A program made the translations under genes and the position numbers. Positions 17,790 to 26,325 of a DNA stretch of 64,000 bases are shown here, piece by piece; position 1 is the first letter of the stretch, and each line of letters begins with the position of its first letter. Origin of the DNA: Actinomadura violacea (GTDB lineage Bacteria > Actinomycetota > Actinomycetes > Streptosporangiales > Streptosporangiaceae); contig NZ_JAGEPF010000006.1 of NCBI RefSeq assembly GCF_017573465.1, positions 310,001 through 374,000 on the forward strand, in the 5' to 3' direction. Below the pieces are notes generated by a model, which saw only the letters and a list, made by a program, of their open reading frames with translations, was not told where the DNA came from and made no database searches.

Positions 17790-17940
17790 ACGCGCTGCCG
17801 GGCGCGGGGCGGCGGGCGAGGCGCACCTCGCGTACGGACTGAGCGGCCGGCACCCGACGCCCGGGACGCGCGCGGCGGGCGAGATGTTCGGCGCGCCGGA
17901 CTTCCTCCGTGCGCCGGCACCGCACATCACCGTCAGCGGG

Positions 17941-18375
17941 TCAGCGCTGGGGCGCCAGGAGGCTTAGGCCGCCCGTCAGTTCGCGGAGGCAGCGCACGAC
18001 CAGTTCGGCGGGGGACTCGGTGGGCTCCGTCGTCGCCCAGGCTTCCAGCGAGACGCGGATCGCGCTGGTGGCCGCGGCGGCGACGAGGCGGATCTCCAGC
18101 GGGTCGGCGTCCGGGCCGGCCAGCCGGCCGAGCACGGGGAGCAGTTTCTCCTCGGAGTCGGCGTTCACCTGGCACCAGACGGCCCGCAGGGCGGGGTCGT
18201 CCTGGGCGGCGCGCAGCAGGCCGCGCGTCCAGCGCAGCCCTTCCCCGGCCACGCCGTCCCCCGCGGACAGGGACGCGACGGCCGCGGACTCCAGCGCCCA
18301 GGCCAGGCCGAGGCCCGGGTCGGTCTCGGCGAGCAGCGCGCGCCAGCGGTCGCCGCCGGCCGACAGCAGCGCCAA
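17941..18375 (-). pseudogene. TetR regulator C-terminal fragment
   Basis: The 144 residues form an all-helical ligand-binding region (LAWALESAAVASLSAGDG, WTRGLLRAAQDDPALRAVWCQ, LVAAAATSAIRVSLEAW, ELVVRCLRELTGGL) like the C-terminus of TetR-family proteins. The DNA-binding HTH that should precede it is absent, and a stop codon lies immediately upstream in frame. The break falls 46 bases from the tyrosine recombinase gene, which suggests the regulator was cut by integration or deletion. A TTG at 18375 could start translation but no regulator function would remain. Confidence 0.7.
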
Positions 18376-18421
18376 GGGTCTTGCTCAGCGGCAGCCTCCG
18401 GGCCGGATATGGATCGGGGGG

Positions 18422-19606
18422 TCAGCCGCCTTGTTGGGTTGGTCGCTCGGGGAGCCCGCTGAGGGTGGGGTGGTCGAGGATCCAGGTGTAGAGGATCTCG
18501 TGGAGGCGGCCGTCCCAGTGCGGGCGGTTGTAGATGCCGGTGGTGGTGCCGGTGTGGCCGAGCAGGCGGCCGACGCGGGGCTCGTCGACGTCGGCGGCGC
18601 GGGCGGCGGTGCCGATGCCGGCGCGCAGGGAGTGCGCGGCCAGGGCGTCGACGACCTCGGGAGCTTGTCCGGCGTCGGCGGCGGCGTCCTTGACGGTGGT
18701 GGCGACGTACCGCTCGGACAGCGCGGTGGCGCGGACGTTGCCGCCGGCGGTGATGCCCGACAGCAGCGGCGGCGCGGCCTGGCCGGTGCGGACCCGGCGG
18801 CGCCGGGCGAGGATTTCGATGGCGCGGCCGGCGCCCTCCTGGTCGGTCTTGCTGTGGCCGAGGGTGATCCGCAGGCCCTGCTCGAGGAGCTCCAGGTCGT
18901 CGACCCGGATCGCGGTGAACTCGGTGCGGCGGACCCCGGCGAAGAACCCGAGGAGCAGCAGGCAGCGGTCGCGGAGCGCGATCAGGTAGGCGCGGCTGAC
19001 GGCGGCGCGGGCGGCCGGGTGCGGGCGCGGCGGGACGGGCCGAGCGCGGACCATGGCGGCCAGCAACGGCAGGCTCACGGCGTCCTTGCCGGTGGTGTGC
19101 ACGCCGTGGGTGCGGCGCATGCCGCGGCTGATCTGCCGGATCCATGGATGGTCGGTGGGGGTGGGCAGCCCGGCCTCGGCGTGCACGTGCCGGATCGCGG
19201 CGATCCGCTGCGCCACGGTGCGCATCGCGATGCCGGTGCGGCCCAGCTCGGCCAGGTACAAGGCGACCACCTCGACGTCGGTGGGGCGCGCCGGCACCCC
19301 GACCGGAAGGCCGAACCGGGCGCAGAACCCTTGGAACTCGGCCCAGCCGTGCGCGTACTTGCTGCGGGTGGCGGGCGCGTGCCCGGCGGCCAGGTACCCG
19401 GCGACGTCGGCGGCCAGCGCCGCCAGGTAGGCGGTGTCGGCGGCGCCGTCGGCCGGGACGCGGGCGCGCACGAACCGGGCCAGGTCCGGGACGGCGCCGC
19501 GGCCACCCGGCGGAACGGCGGGGACCACCTGGCCCTGCAGCGGCTCGGACGGGGGCTCGGGTGGCGGATCGGGCGGGGGAGTGGGGGAGGCAACCAGGTC
19601 GGTCAC
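18422..19606 (-). CDS. Tyrosine recombinase/integrase
   Basis: The 394-residue protein has a Pro-rich N-terminus, a SAM-like core-binding domain (APATRSKYAHGWAEFQGFC) and a full catalytic domain. Active-site residues are all visible: Arg in FFAGVRRTEF, Lys in GHSKTDQEG, HSLR, LLGHTGTTTG and Tyr in GIYNRPHW. It is therefore likely functional in strand exchange. The GTG at 19606 gives the best start. It lies beside a beheaded TetR gene, and the genes on its other side are ordinary. It could be the integrase of a lost or small element. Confidence 0.9.
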   Translation of the reverse strand: MTDLVASPTPPPDPPPEPPSEPLQGQVVPAVPPGGRGAVPDLARFVRARVPADGAADTAYLAALAADVAGYLAAGHAPATRSKYAHGWAEFQGFCARFGLPVGVPARPTDVEVVALYLAELGRTGIAMRTVAQRIAAIRHVHAEAGLPTPTDHPWIRQISRGMRRTHGVHTTGKDAVSLPLLAAMVRARPVPPRPHPAARAAVSRAYLIALRDRCLLLLGFFAGVRRTEFTAIRVDDLELLEQGLRITLGHSKTDQEGAGRAIEILARRRRVRTGQAAPPLLSGITAGGNVRATALSERYVATTVKDAAADAGQAPEVVDALAAHSLRAGIGTAARAADVDEPRVGRLLGHTGTTTGIYNRPHWDGRLHEILYTWILDHPTLSGLPERPTQQGG

Positions 19607-19989
19607 GCAGGTCCGTCCTTCGGTGAGGGGGCGGGAGCGGAGTCGGCGACCGCCGCGCGCGGGCCCGCGCCGGGCTCGCCGGCGGGCTGCTCGGCGGGAG
19701 CGCCGGTCCCGGAACCGCCGGCGGGGTCGGCCGGGAAGCCGGCACGGGCGGTGCGCGGGCCGTCGGGCCGGGCAGCTGGCCGAGACCATCGCTACGGAAC
19801 AAGACCGACAGAGGACCACGACGCCGGACGCAGGTCCGGCGCCAACGGCCGTGTGCAGGTGCGTGAGGTGCGTGAGTCGCTGCCGGGTGGTAGAGGGGAG
19901 TGGGCTGCTGCAGAGCAGGCGTGGCCCAGGGCGTTTGTGGCAGGGGCCGGGCGGTTCGGTGGTTCCGGGCGGCTCGTAGGCTGCGGGCC
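19607..19989. other. Intergenic region between recombinase and carbonic anhydrase, with a hairpin
   Basis: No convincing gene. It holds the promoters of the two divergent genes and an 8-bp perfect hairpin, CGCCGGAC-GCAG-GTCCGGCG, at 19822-19841. The Pro/Arg-rich open frames here look like composition artefacts. Confidence 0.45.
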
Positions 19990-20631
19990 ATGACCGAGAT
20001 CAAGACCCCGACGCCCCATGAGGCTCTGGAATTGCTGCTGGCAGGCAACCGGCGTTTCGTCGCGGGCACCCCGCAGCATCCGAACCAGGACGCGGCCCGC
20101 CGCGCCGAGGTCGCTCCGGCCCAGCAGCCGTTCGCGGTGCTGTTCGGGTGTTCCGATTCCCGGCTGGCCGCGGAGATCATCTTCGACCGCGGTCTGGGCG
20201 ACCTGTTCGTGGTGCGTACCGCGGGCCAGGTCATGGGGCCGGAGGTGCTGGGCAGCATCGAGTACGGCGTGGACCTTCTGGGCTGCCCGCTGGTGGTGGT
20301 GCTCGGCCACGACTCCTGCGGCGCGATCGGCGCGGCGTGCGCCGCGCTGGAGGACGGCATGGCACCGGCCGGGTACGTCCGCGACGTCGTCGAGCGGGTC
20401 ACTCCCAGCGTGCTGGCCGCGCGGGCCGCCGGACGCATCGAGCCGGAGCAGATCCTCGCCGAGCACATCCGGCACACCGTCGACCTGCTGCTGGACCGCT
20501 CCCGCCTCCTGGCCGACAAGGTCACCGCCCGGCAGACCGCGGTGGTCGGCCTTCGCTACCGCCTGGCCGACGGCGGCGCGGAGATCATTGCGGCCCGCGG
20601 CCTGGACACTGCGATCCCCGCCCTGCCCTGA
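19990..20631 (+). CDS. Beta-class carbonic anhydrase
   Basis: The 213-residue enzyme interconverts CO2 and bicarbonate. Zinc ligands and the Asp/Arg dyad are present in FGCSDSR and in VLGHDSCGA, in the spacing expected of the family. DLFVVRTAGQ is the conserved strand before the active site. There is no signal peptide, so it acts in the cytosol. The ATG at 19990 begins MTEIKTPTPHEALELLLAGNRRF, the usual family N-terminus. It stands alone. Confidence 0.95.
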   Translation: MTEIKTPTPHEALELLLAGNRRFVAGTPQHPNQDAARRAEVAPAQQPFAVLFGCSDSRLAAEIIFDRGLGDLFVVRTAGQVMGPEVLGSIEYGVDLLGCPLVVVLGHDSCGAIGAACAALEDGMAPAGYVRDVVERVTPSVLAARAAGRIEPEQILAEHIRHTVDLLLDRSRLLADKVTARQTAVVGLRYRLADGGAEIIAARGLDTAIPALP

Positions 20632-20714
20632 CCACTCGCTCCTGACCACCCGCCCCTGGCCGCCTGGTGCCCGGCTCACCCGGTGTCCCGATCAGGCGGG
20701 CCGGGCGCCTGGCC

Positions 20715-20972
20715 TCAGGTTCGGACCTGCCGGAACTCCTCGGCCGCGCCTTGAAGTTTGCGCACCGCGTCGGCCAGTCGGCCGCGGACCGACAAGGCCT
20801 GCAGATGCGCCATCTCCGGTCCTGTGGTGGCCAGCTCGCCGATTCGGCGGGTGGCGTTCTCACCGATCGCCTCGCACCACCCGGTGACCTGCCGCAGCGC
20901 CAAGTCGGCGGCTTCCCATGCCTCCTCGAGCGCCTCGGCCGCCCCTTCCTGCTGGTCCGCCATCTCGTCCAC
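20715..20972 (-). CDS. Small helical hypothetical protein
   Basis: The 85-residue acidic product is almost entirely helical (EGAAEALEEAWEAADLALRQVTGWCEAIGEN, then GRLADAVRKLQGAAEEFRQV) and looks like a coiled-coil adaptor. It starts at a GTG at 20972, with an in-frame ATG three codons later. It lies 74 bases downstream of the zinc-ribbon gene in the same direction, so they may be co-transcribed. I do not recognise a family. Confidence 0.55.
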   Translation of the reverse strand: MDEMADQQEGAAEALEEAWEAADLALRQVTGWCEAIGENATRRIGELATTGPEMAHLQALSVRGRLADAVRKLQGAAEEFRQVRT

Positions 20973-21046
20973 CTTGCCCTGTCTCTCCCGATTCGAAAGT
21001 GTCCGCCCATTCGCGGTGGTCCGCCCAAGACGGTCCCGCCGCCTGC

Positions 21047-21589
21047 CTACCCGGCAACGTCCTCAGCGCGGCTCTGCTCGGCCGCGGCGTGGTCGAGGTG
21101 CTCGGCCTGGCAGCGGGAGCACCGTCCGGCCCAGCCGTAGCCGGTACAGGCGGCGTACTCCACGGCGGTCATCATCTGCGCGCAGCGCCGGCAATGGCGG
21201 CTCGCGCTGCGGGTGACCGCGACGACCGGGATCTGGTCGGTCGGCGGCCAGACCCGCAGCCGCGTCTCGCGGCACGGGCGGTGTTCGGTCCGGTAGCCCG
21301 CGCCGGCCAGGACCGCGGCGGCGCGCGCCAGAGCCCGGGCCGGGCGGGCCGGATCGTCAATGTCGCCGCAGACCGACACCAGGTAGCAGGAGCCAGCGGC
21401 ACAAGGGTCGGTGTTGCAGGGGTGGGTGCTGTCCACGGTGAACCCGCCATTCGCCGGTGCCTGCGGGCATCCCGCATCTCGAAGCACGATACGGATCTGC
21501 TCGGCCGCCCAGTCCCGCTCGGTCCACAGCGGCCGCGCATCGGCGGTGTAACCGAACTGCGGGCCCTCGCGCAGGTCGGCCATCAGCAC
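21047..21589 (-). CDS. Hypothetical protein with zinc-ribbon-like C-terminus
   Basis: The 180-residue protein has an N-terminal alpha/beta region that includes VDSTHPCNTDPCAAGSCYLVSVCGD and LRVWPPTDQIPVVAVTR. The C-terminal HCRRCAQMM...CTGYGWAGRCSRCQ has two CxxC pairs and probably binds zinc. There are no membrane segments. It sits upstream of a small helical protein on the same strand. Function unknown. Confidence 0.65.
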   Translation of the reverse strand: MLMADLREGPQFGYTADARPLWTERDWAAEQIRIVLRDAGCPQAPANGGFTVDSTHPCNTDPCAAGSCYLVSVCGDIDDPARPARALARAAAVLAGAGYRTEHRPCRETRLRVWPPTDQIPVVAVTRSASRHCRRCAQMMTAVEYAACTGYGWAGRCSRCQAEHLDHAAAEQSRAEDVAG

Positions 21590-21714
21590 GGTTGGATCCT
21601 CTCGGCCAGCGCCGGGCGGCGCAGCGCGAGCGCGCAGGGTACGCTGATCAGGAGAAAGCGGCTCCTGTGGCCGGGCTGGGCGGGCACAACACTATCCAGC
21701 CCGGTGGAGGCCGG

Positions 21715-22680
21715 TCACGCGGTGGTGCGGGGTCCTGCGGCGCGGCGGAGCCGGTTGGCGATCGCCAACCCCAGTCCCCTCTCCTCCGGCAAGCAGGCGA
21801 GGACGAGGTCGCAGCCCTGCTGGTCGAGTTCGCGCAGGAATCCATACAGCCCGCGCGCATGGGCGGCCATCGAACCGGGGACCGCCACCATGGCGTGGGC
21901 CTTCACGGGCGCGCCGGCCAAGGACGGGGGCACAAGGACGCCCACCCGGTGCCCCTGCTCCTGGGCGAGTTCGGCTTGGACGATGACCTGCTCGGGGTCG
22001 ACCAGGACGACCCGGGCCCGCGGCGCATAATGCGACGGATGCTGGCCCGGCACCCGGACCCGAGCGGCCGCCGGGACCTCCAGCGGGTGTCCCAGCACCT
22101 CCTGGAGATCCTCGCGTGTCACTCCGCCGGGCCGCAGGATGCTCGGCACATCCCCGGTCGCGTCCACGATGGTCGACTCGACACCGACCCGGCAGGCACC
22201 GCCGTCCAGCACGAACCCGGCGTCCTCCCCGAACTCGGCCCGCACATGGCTCGCCGTTGTGGGGCTGACCTGGCCGAAACGGTTGGCCGATGGGGCGGTG
22301 ACACCGCCGCCGAAGGCCGACAGCAGCGCGAGCGCGACGGGATGGTCCGGTACCCGCACGGCCACCGTCTCCAGTCCGCCCGTGGCTTGGAGAGGCACCC
22401 GGCTGCTGCGCGGCAACACCAGCGTGAGCGGCCCCGGCCAGAACCGTTCGGCCAGCAGCCGCGCCGGTGCCGGCACGTCGGCGACCCAGTCGTCCAACTG
22501 CTCCGCGCCGCCGAGGTGGACGATCAGCGGGTGAGAGGGCGGCCGTCCCTTGATCTGGAAGATGCGCGTGACTGCGGCCGGATCCTCGGCGTTGGCGCCC
22601 AGACCGTAGACGGTCTCGGTCGGGAAGGCCACCAGGCCCCCGGCACGCAAGACACCAGCCGCTTTCTCGATGTCACCCAT
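21715..22680 (-). CDS. sua5: Sua5-type L-threonylcarbamoyladenylate synthase
   Basis: The 321-residue enzyme makes threonylcarbamoyl-AMP for the t6A37 modification of ANN-decoding tRNAs. Residues 1-200 are the YrdC domain with FPTETVYGLGANA, the KGRP loop and TAPSANRFGQVSPTTA. The C-terminal 120 residues, beginning with PGQHPSHYAPRARV, are the Sua5 domain that gates the active site. The ATG at 22680 is used; a GTG at 22692 with TAAGCT about seven bases upstream could give a leaderless start. An extra Sua5-type copy among mobile elements may be accessory to the chromosomal copy. Confidence 0.9.
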   Translation of the reverse strand: MGDIEKAAGVLRAGGLVAFPTETVYGLGANAEDPAAVTRIFQIKGRPPSHPLIVHLGGAEQLDDWVADVPAPARLLAERFWPGPLTLVLPRSSRVPLQATGGLETVAVRVPDHPVALALLSAFGGGVTAPSANRFGQVSPTTASHVRAEFGEDAGFVLDGGACRVGVESTIVDATGDVPSILRPGGVTREDLQEVLGHPLEVPAAARVRVPGQHPSHYAPRARVVLVDPEQVIVQAELAQEQGHRVGVLVPPSLAGAPVKAHAMVAVPGSMAAHARGLYGFLRELDQQGCDLVLACLPEERGLGLAIANRLRRAAGPRTTA

Positions 22681-22865
22681 CGTTGCCGTCACCCGCGCAA
22701 GCTTAGGCGTCCTAGAGGACCCGCCGATGAGTGTTCCCGCGCCTGGCACCCCGAACGGGCCCGGGCCGACCTTGGGTGATGCCTTCGGCCGTCTTCGGAT
22801 CGGCCAGAGGTGGGACCTCGTCGGCCCTGCCAAACACTCCGGGATCCCGGCGTACGGCGATGCGC

Positions 22866-22890
22866 GATGCCATAGCATCCGATAGCATCG
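22866..22890. promoter_or_regulatory. Probable operator/leaderless promoter of the toxin-antitoxin pair
   Basis: ATAGCATC occurs twice (22872-22879 and 22882-22889), exactly ten bases apart, so both face the same side of the helix. GATGC/GCATC also forms an inverted repeat (866-870 with 875-879). The second repeat could serve as a -10 for a leaderless transcript at the ATG at 22897. This layout fits antitoxin autoregulation. Confidence 0.55.
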
Positions 22891-22896
22891 TTGGTC

Positions 22897-23190
22897 ATGG
22901 GTGAGGCATCGCGGACCGAGGCAATCTCAGCGACCGTTCCCGCCGACGTTCTGGCGGGCGCCCGCGACCTGGTCGCGGCGGGCAAGGCGCCGTCCTTGTC
23001 GGCTCTGATCTCCGAAACGCTGGCGGCGCGGGTCGCGCGTGAGCGGAACGCCGAGCACGCTCGCACCTACCTGGCCGAGCACCTGCTGGGAGGTGAGGAG
23101 CTCACCGACGCCGAGCTCGCCGCAGGCCAGGAGATGCTCGCCGGGGTCAAGGCGCGGGCCTCGGCTCGGCGGGCGGCCTCGGCCGCGTGA
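22897..23190 (+). CDS. Antitoxin-like protein of a two-gene TA pair
   Basis: The 97-residue protein begins with a short strand and helices resembling a ribbon-helix-helix antitoxin (ATVPADVLAGARDLVAAGKAPSLSALISETL). An acidic helical tail (ERNAEHARTYLAEHLLGGEELTDAELAAGQEML) probably wraps the toxin. It starts without a ribosome-binding site, right after paired operator-like repeats. Its stop overlaps the toxin GTG start by four bases. It should bind and neutralise the downstream protein and repress the operon. Confidence 0.7.
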   Translation: MGEASRTEAISATVPADVLAGARDLVAAGKAPSLSALISETLAARVARERNAEHARTYLAEHLLGGEELTDAELAAGQEMLAGVKARASARRAASAA

Positions 23191-23564
23191 ACGACGGCAT
23201 CGTTTTCGATCACCATGCCGTCCTGGCGTTGGGGCGGGGCCACCGGGCGCTGTCGACACTGGTGCACGCCGCGCACACCGACCCCTACTTCGTGGTGTCG
23301 GTGCCGGCGGTGTGCCTGGCGGCGGCGGTGAGGCAGCGCCCGGAGATGTCGGTTCACCTGGCCCAGCTCGCCGCTGTCGAGGTTCCGGCACTGGACCGGG
23401 TCGCCGCCGACGAGACCGGCCGGATGGCCGCCCGGCTCTGGCCCGCTGGGGGATGGCCCGTTCTGCACGCGGTGACGGTGGCGCTGCTGACCGGCTGGGA
23501 GATTGCTACCGCACAGCCGGGGGACTACCGCGGTTTCGGAGTCCCCCTGCTGCCACTAGACTAG
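23187..23564 (+). CDS. PIN-like toxin of a two-gene TA pair
   Basis: The 125-residue protein has the layout of short actinobacterial PIN-domain toxins. IVFDHHAVLALGRGH carries the first acidic residue, FVVSVPAVCLAAAVRQRP follows where an Asp/Glu would be expected, and HAVTVALLTGWEIATAQPGDYRGFGV is the typical end. Acidic catalytic residues are fewer than in classic VapC, so RNase activity is uncertain. The GTG start overlaps the antitoxin stop (GTGA). The pair is embedded in a mobile-rich region. Confidence 0.65.
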   Translation: MNDGIVFDHHAVLALGRGHRALSTLVHAAHTDPYFVVSVPAVCLAAAVRQRPEMSVHLAQLAAVEVPALDRVAADETGRMAARLWPAGGWPVLHAVTVALLTGWEIATAQPGDYRGFGVPLLPLD

Positions 23565-24061
23565 CCGCCCCCAGCCTGTGATCCACGCCCTGCGAGCACC
23601 CACTTGTGTTCGCGAGGGTGCCCTGCCGTGGCCCGAAGCGCCGGTCGGCGAGAGACGGATGTCGAGCTCGGCGCGGTGGGCGCGGCTGGGGCGGTGAGTG
23701 AGCTCCTCCACTACAGCGATCTCCTCGGCGGCGGCCGGGCCGCCAGTCTCCCACCAGCGCAATCTCGACCTGCGCCGACCGATAGCAGCGGCGGGAGGCG
23801 ATCGCTGAGTGAGGTCATCGGGGGCCTTCCCCGAGCACGCCTGGGGCGAGGCGTCGGCCGAGCCGCGGCCCGGCAAGAGACGCTATGGGGAGGGCGCCGT
23901 GGAGCTACGCGGCCAGAACGCGCGCTACCGTTCGCGTTGTTTCCCATGTTCTGGTGATCGGAGGCCGGTTAGCGATGCAGGACGGCGAAGACCAGGGCGT
24001 GGTTCATCAGCACCCGCCGGTTCGCAGCCCTTCCAGCGCGAAATCAGGTGTGCACACCGAG
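23565..24061. other. Gap without a supported gene
   Basis: About 500 bases downstream of the TA pair. Open frames are short and have no ribosome-binding sites or family motifs. Nothing regulatory stands out. Confidence 0.45.
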
Positions 24062-24341
24062 GACGGCGGCCTGCCACCCGGCAGCATCGCGCGCGCCTGG
24101 ACGCTCTACCACGGTGTCGCGCGGAGTGCCTTCGCAGCCGCAGCGTCGGCACCACTGGTCGGGTTCGACAAATCGAACAGGAGAGCACAGCACGGTCGAG
24201 TTGGATGCGCTGGCCAGTGACGAGGAGGCCGAACTCGTCGAGGCGGCAGAAGTCGGTCAGATCAGGGCAGGCGAAGCCCGCCTGAAGGGGAGCGTTGGGC
24301 ACGTCGAGGTCTTCCGTGTGGGGCAGTGTGAGAGCTTCCAT
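24062..24341 (-). pseudogene. ISL3-family transposase remnant
   Basis: One minus-strand frame reads DFCRLDEFGLLVTGQRIQLDRAVLSC, the start of an ISL3 transposase. A second frame takes over near 24176 with VEPDQWCRRCGCEGTPRDTV, the N-terminal zinc finger. The copy is frameshifted and ends before the DDE core. Confidence 0.75.
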
Positions 24342-24465
24342 CGTCCGGAGATCCCGACTCCTACCCGGCGCCGACGCGCCGGCCACCTACGCGACGACGG
24401 CTACGTACTCACCTGCGAAGACACTGCAATGAACCCTTCCCGGGAAAAGCCCTACACGCCCGTGG

Positions 24466-25455
24466 ATGATGCTTCACATGACGCCTGAGCGCAGCGCGGA
24501 CACCCATCCGCTCGACCGGTACCGCGACCCGTCCGACGCAGCCCGCGTCCGAGAGTTGGCCGCCGAGTTGGCCGCCCACTTTGGCGGCGAACTCAGACGG
24601 ATGCGGCGAGCAAACGGGTACTCGAACGCGACATGGGTCGGTGACGGCATCGCCGTGCGGATCGCGCACACCCCCGTCGACATGGCTCGCGAGGGCGCGC
24701 TCGTGCGTGCTCTACCAAGAGAGGTCGGGCACCCAGAGATACTCGGGGAGGGCACTACCGAAGGCCACGGCTGGATCGTGACCAAAGAAGTTCGCGGCCA
24801 GAACCTGCACGAGGCATGGCCGACGCTGACGCCTGCGGAGCAGCAACAGTCGATCCGTCAATTGTGGACTCGGGCCCACATCGCGCACGAGGCGAGCCCG
24901 TCTCTCAGGACGTACGTCGCATCGCACGGGGGCTTCGTCCCGGCCACGCTCGGCGATGCCACCGCGGCAGCTGGACGCGCCGCCGTTGCGCTCGGACTGT
25001 CCAGCGCCCAGCAGTCGCGGCTCCACGAAATCATTGAGGGCTGCTTTCGGACTGCACCCTTCGTCGAGCAGTGTGTCAACCACGGCGACCTCGCCCTGAT
25101 GAACGCGCTATGGGACGGCGAGGTCATCGCCCTGCTGGACTTTGAGTTCGCCGTGCTCGGTCCGGTCGAGCTCGACCTATGCCGACTGGTATGCGAGGCC
25201 CGCGTATCCGAGGAAGGCCAACACGAGGACTCGGAAGCAGGCGCAGCCGCGCTGGAGATCGCCGCTCGTCACATGGATCCGATTCATGGTCGCGCGCTCA
25301 TCCACGGCGCCGCGGCCCTCGACCAACTCCGCGACCTTGACATCTGGCTCGCCCATGACAGCGCAGAAGAACGGGTCGAGGACTGGCGCCCGAGCCGCCT
25401 ACTCACGGACCTACTCGACGCCGAGGGCGGTTACCTCGCGCCCCTGCTCAGGTAA
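24466..25455 (+). CDS. Aminoglycoside phosphotransferase-family kinase
   Basis: The 329-residue protein has an APH fold. GYSNATWVGDGIAVRIAH is the N-lobe with the nucleotide-binding strand, ILGEGTTEGHGWIVTKEVRG is the hinge, and CVNHGDLALMNALWDG is the catalytic loop. LLDFEFAVLGPVELDL replaces the metal-binding DxD/E segment. Members phosphorylate antibiotics or small metabolites; the substrate cannot be read here. Start candidates are ATGs at 24466, 24469 and 24478, none with a strong ribosome-binding site. It has no operon partner. Confidence 0.82.
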   Translation: MMLHMTPERSADTHPLDRYRDPSDAARVRELAAELAAHFGGELRRMRRANGYSNATWVGDGIAVRIAHTPVDMAREGALVRALPREVGHPEILGEGTTEGHGWIVTKEVRGQNLHEAWPTLTPAEQQQSIRQLWTRAHIAHEASPSLRTYVASHGGFVPATLGDATAAAGRAAVALGLSSAQQSRLHEIIEGCFRTAPFVEQCVNHGDLALMNALWDGEVIALLDFEFAVLGPVELDLCRLVCEARVSEEGQHEDSEAGAAALEIAARHMDPIHGRALIHGAAALDQLRDLDIWLAHDSAEERVEDWRPSRLLTDLLDAEGGYLAPLLR

Positions 25456-25836
25456 CCGGCTCTTGCGCGGTGTACGAGGGCGCGGCCGGGAAGCCGGATT
25501 GACGCGAACTCGTCACTGCTCGAGACCGGCGGCTTCAGACCCAGCTGCTACACCCTCGATTGGGAGTGAGCCGCTTTGGCTACGCTCTGTCCTTCACCGA
25601 CCTGGACAGCGATGGGAAGGCCGATCTGAAATGAGCGAGAGCGCCAAGCGCAGGCGGGCGCCCGCTAGTGCCGCATCATGGAGCGTTTGCCCTGTTGCGA
25701 TGACGGCATCGCACGCCCCGGCGTCAGCTCGCGACACGTACCTTGGCCGCGAGTGGTATCGCTGGTGCCCAGAATTCGATCGATGACTGCCGCACCAAAT
25801 GCGTGCGTATGCTGGTGTTTCCGTAAGTGAGGAAAC
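25456..25836. other. Gap with an FG-GAP-like remnant
   Basis: About 380 bases without a complete gene. At 25566-25634 the plus strand encodes VSRFGYALSFTDLDSDGKADLK, which looks like one FG-GAP/VCBS calcium-binding repeat, then a stop. This is likely the tail of a lost secreted-protein gene. Confidence 0.4.
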
Positions 25837-26319
25837 ATGAACGAAGACGAGCTTGAGGAGCTAACCGAGCGTCATGAACGAGAGGAGATCTGGAATCAAG
25901 TGCGAGCCGCGTTCGAGTCACGGGACCGTCCGAGCGAACCCCTGGTCTACGAGATTCACCCGTTGGCCGAGGACGTACAGTGTGTACTGTCTGGCAAGAC
26001 CTGGGAGGACGTGACCGCCCACGACCTCCAGCAGATCCGTCTTGATCTCCATTTCTTGCGGCCCGAAGCTTTCTGGTATTACTTCCTCGCGATCGCATGG
26101 CACGCTCTCGTCGGAGAAGAACCAGTTGATGATCCGGCCGGATGGACTGTCGTAGTACTCACACCTCGCGAGAGCCAGGACGTGCAACTGCTCGATCGTT
26201 TCGTTGCCTCATTGTCTCGTGAAGAACGATCCGCCGTCAGTCGTTTCATAAGATGGCATTCCGACGAAGAGAGTTACCTGCCCAACCGGGAAAACCTTTT
26301 GGAGTTCTGGTCACGCTAG
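25837..26319 (+). CDS. Hypothetical acidic protein, possibly DUF6714-like
   Basis: The 160-residue acidic protein opens with charged helices (MNEDELEELTERHEREEIWNQVRAAF). A central LHFLRPEAFWYYFLAIAWHALVG recalls DUF6714, and the C-terminal LSREERSAVSRFIRWHSD is similar in feel. GC content is lower than in its neighbours, which suggests recent transfer. Such proteins often accompany polymorphic toxins as immunity partners, but no toxin is adjacent. The family call is tentative. Confidence 0.6.
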   Translation: MNEDELEELTERHEREEIWNQVRAAFESRDRPSEPLVYEIHPLAEDVQCVLSGKTWEDVTAHDLQQIRLDLHFLRPEAFWYYFLAIAWHALVGEEPVDDPAGWTVVVLTPRESQDVQLLDRFVASLSREERSAVSRFIRWHSDEESYLPNRENLLEFWSR

Positions 26320-26325
26320 CACGTA

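Noticed and set aside
17909..20679. Very long open frames on both strands across the TetR fragment, tyrosine recombinase and carbonic anhydrase
   Set aside because: They are antisense or shifted copies of real genes in GC-rich DNA. Their products are Arg/Pro/Ala-rich with no domains and no start sites.
24048..24488. Plus-strand frame opposite the ISL3 remnant
   Set aside because: The minus strand carries recognisable transposase sequence and the plus frame has no family features.
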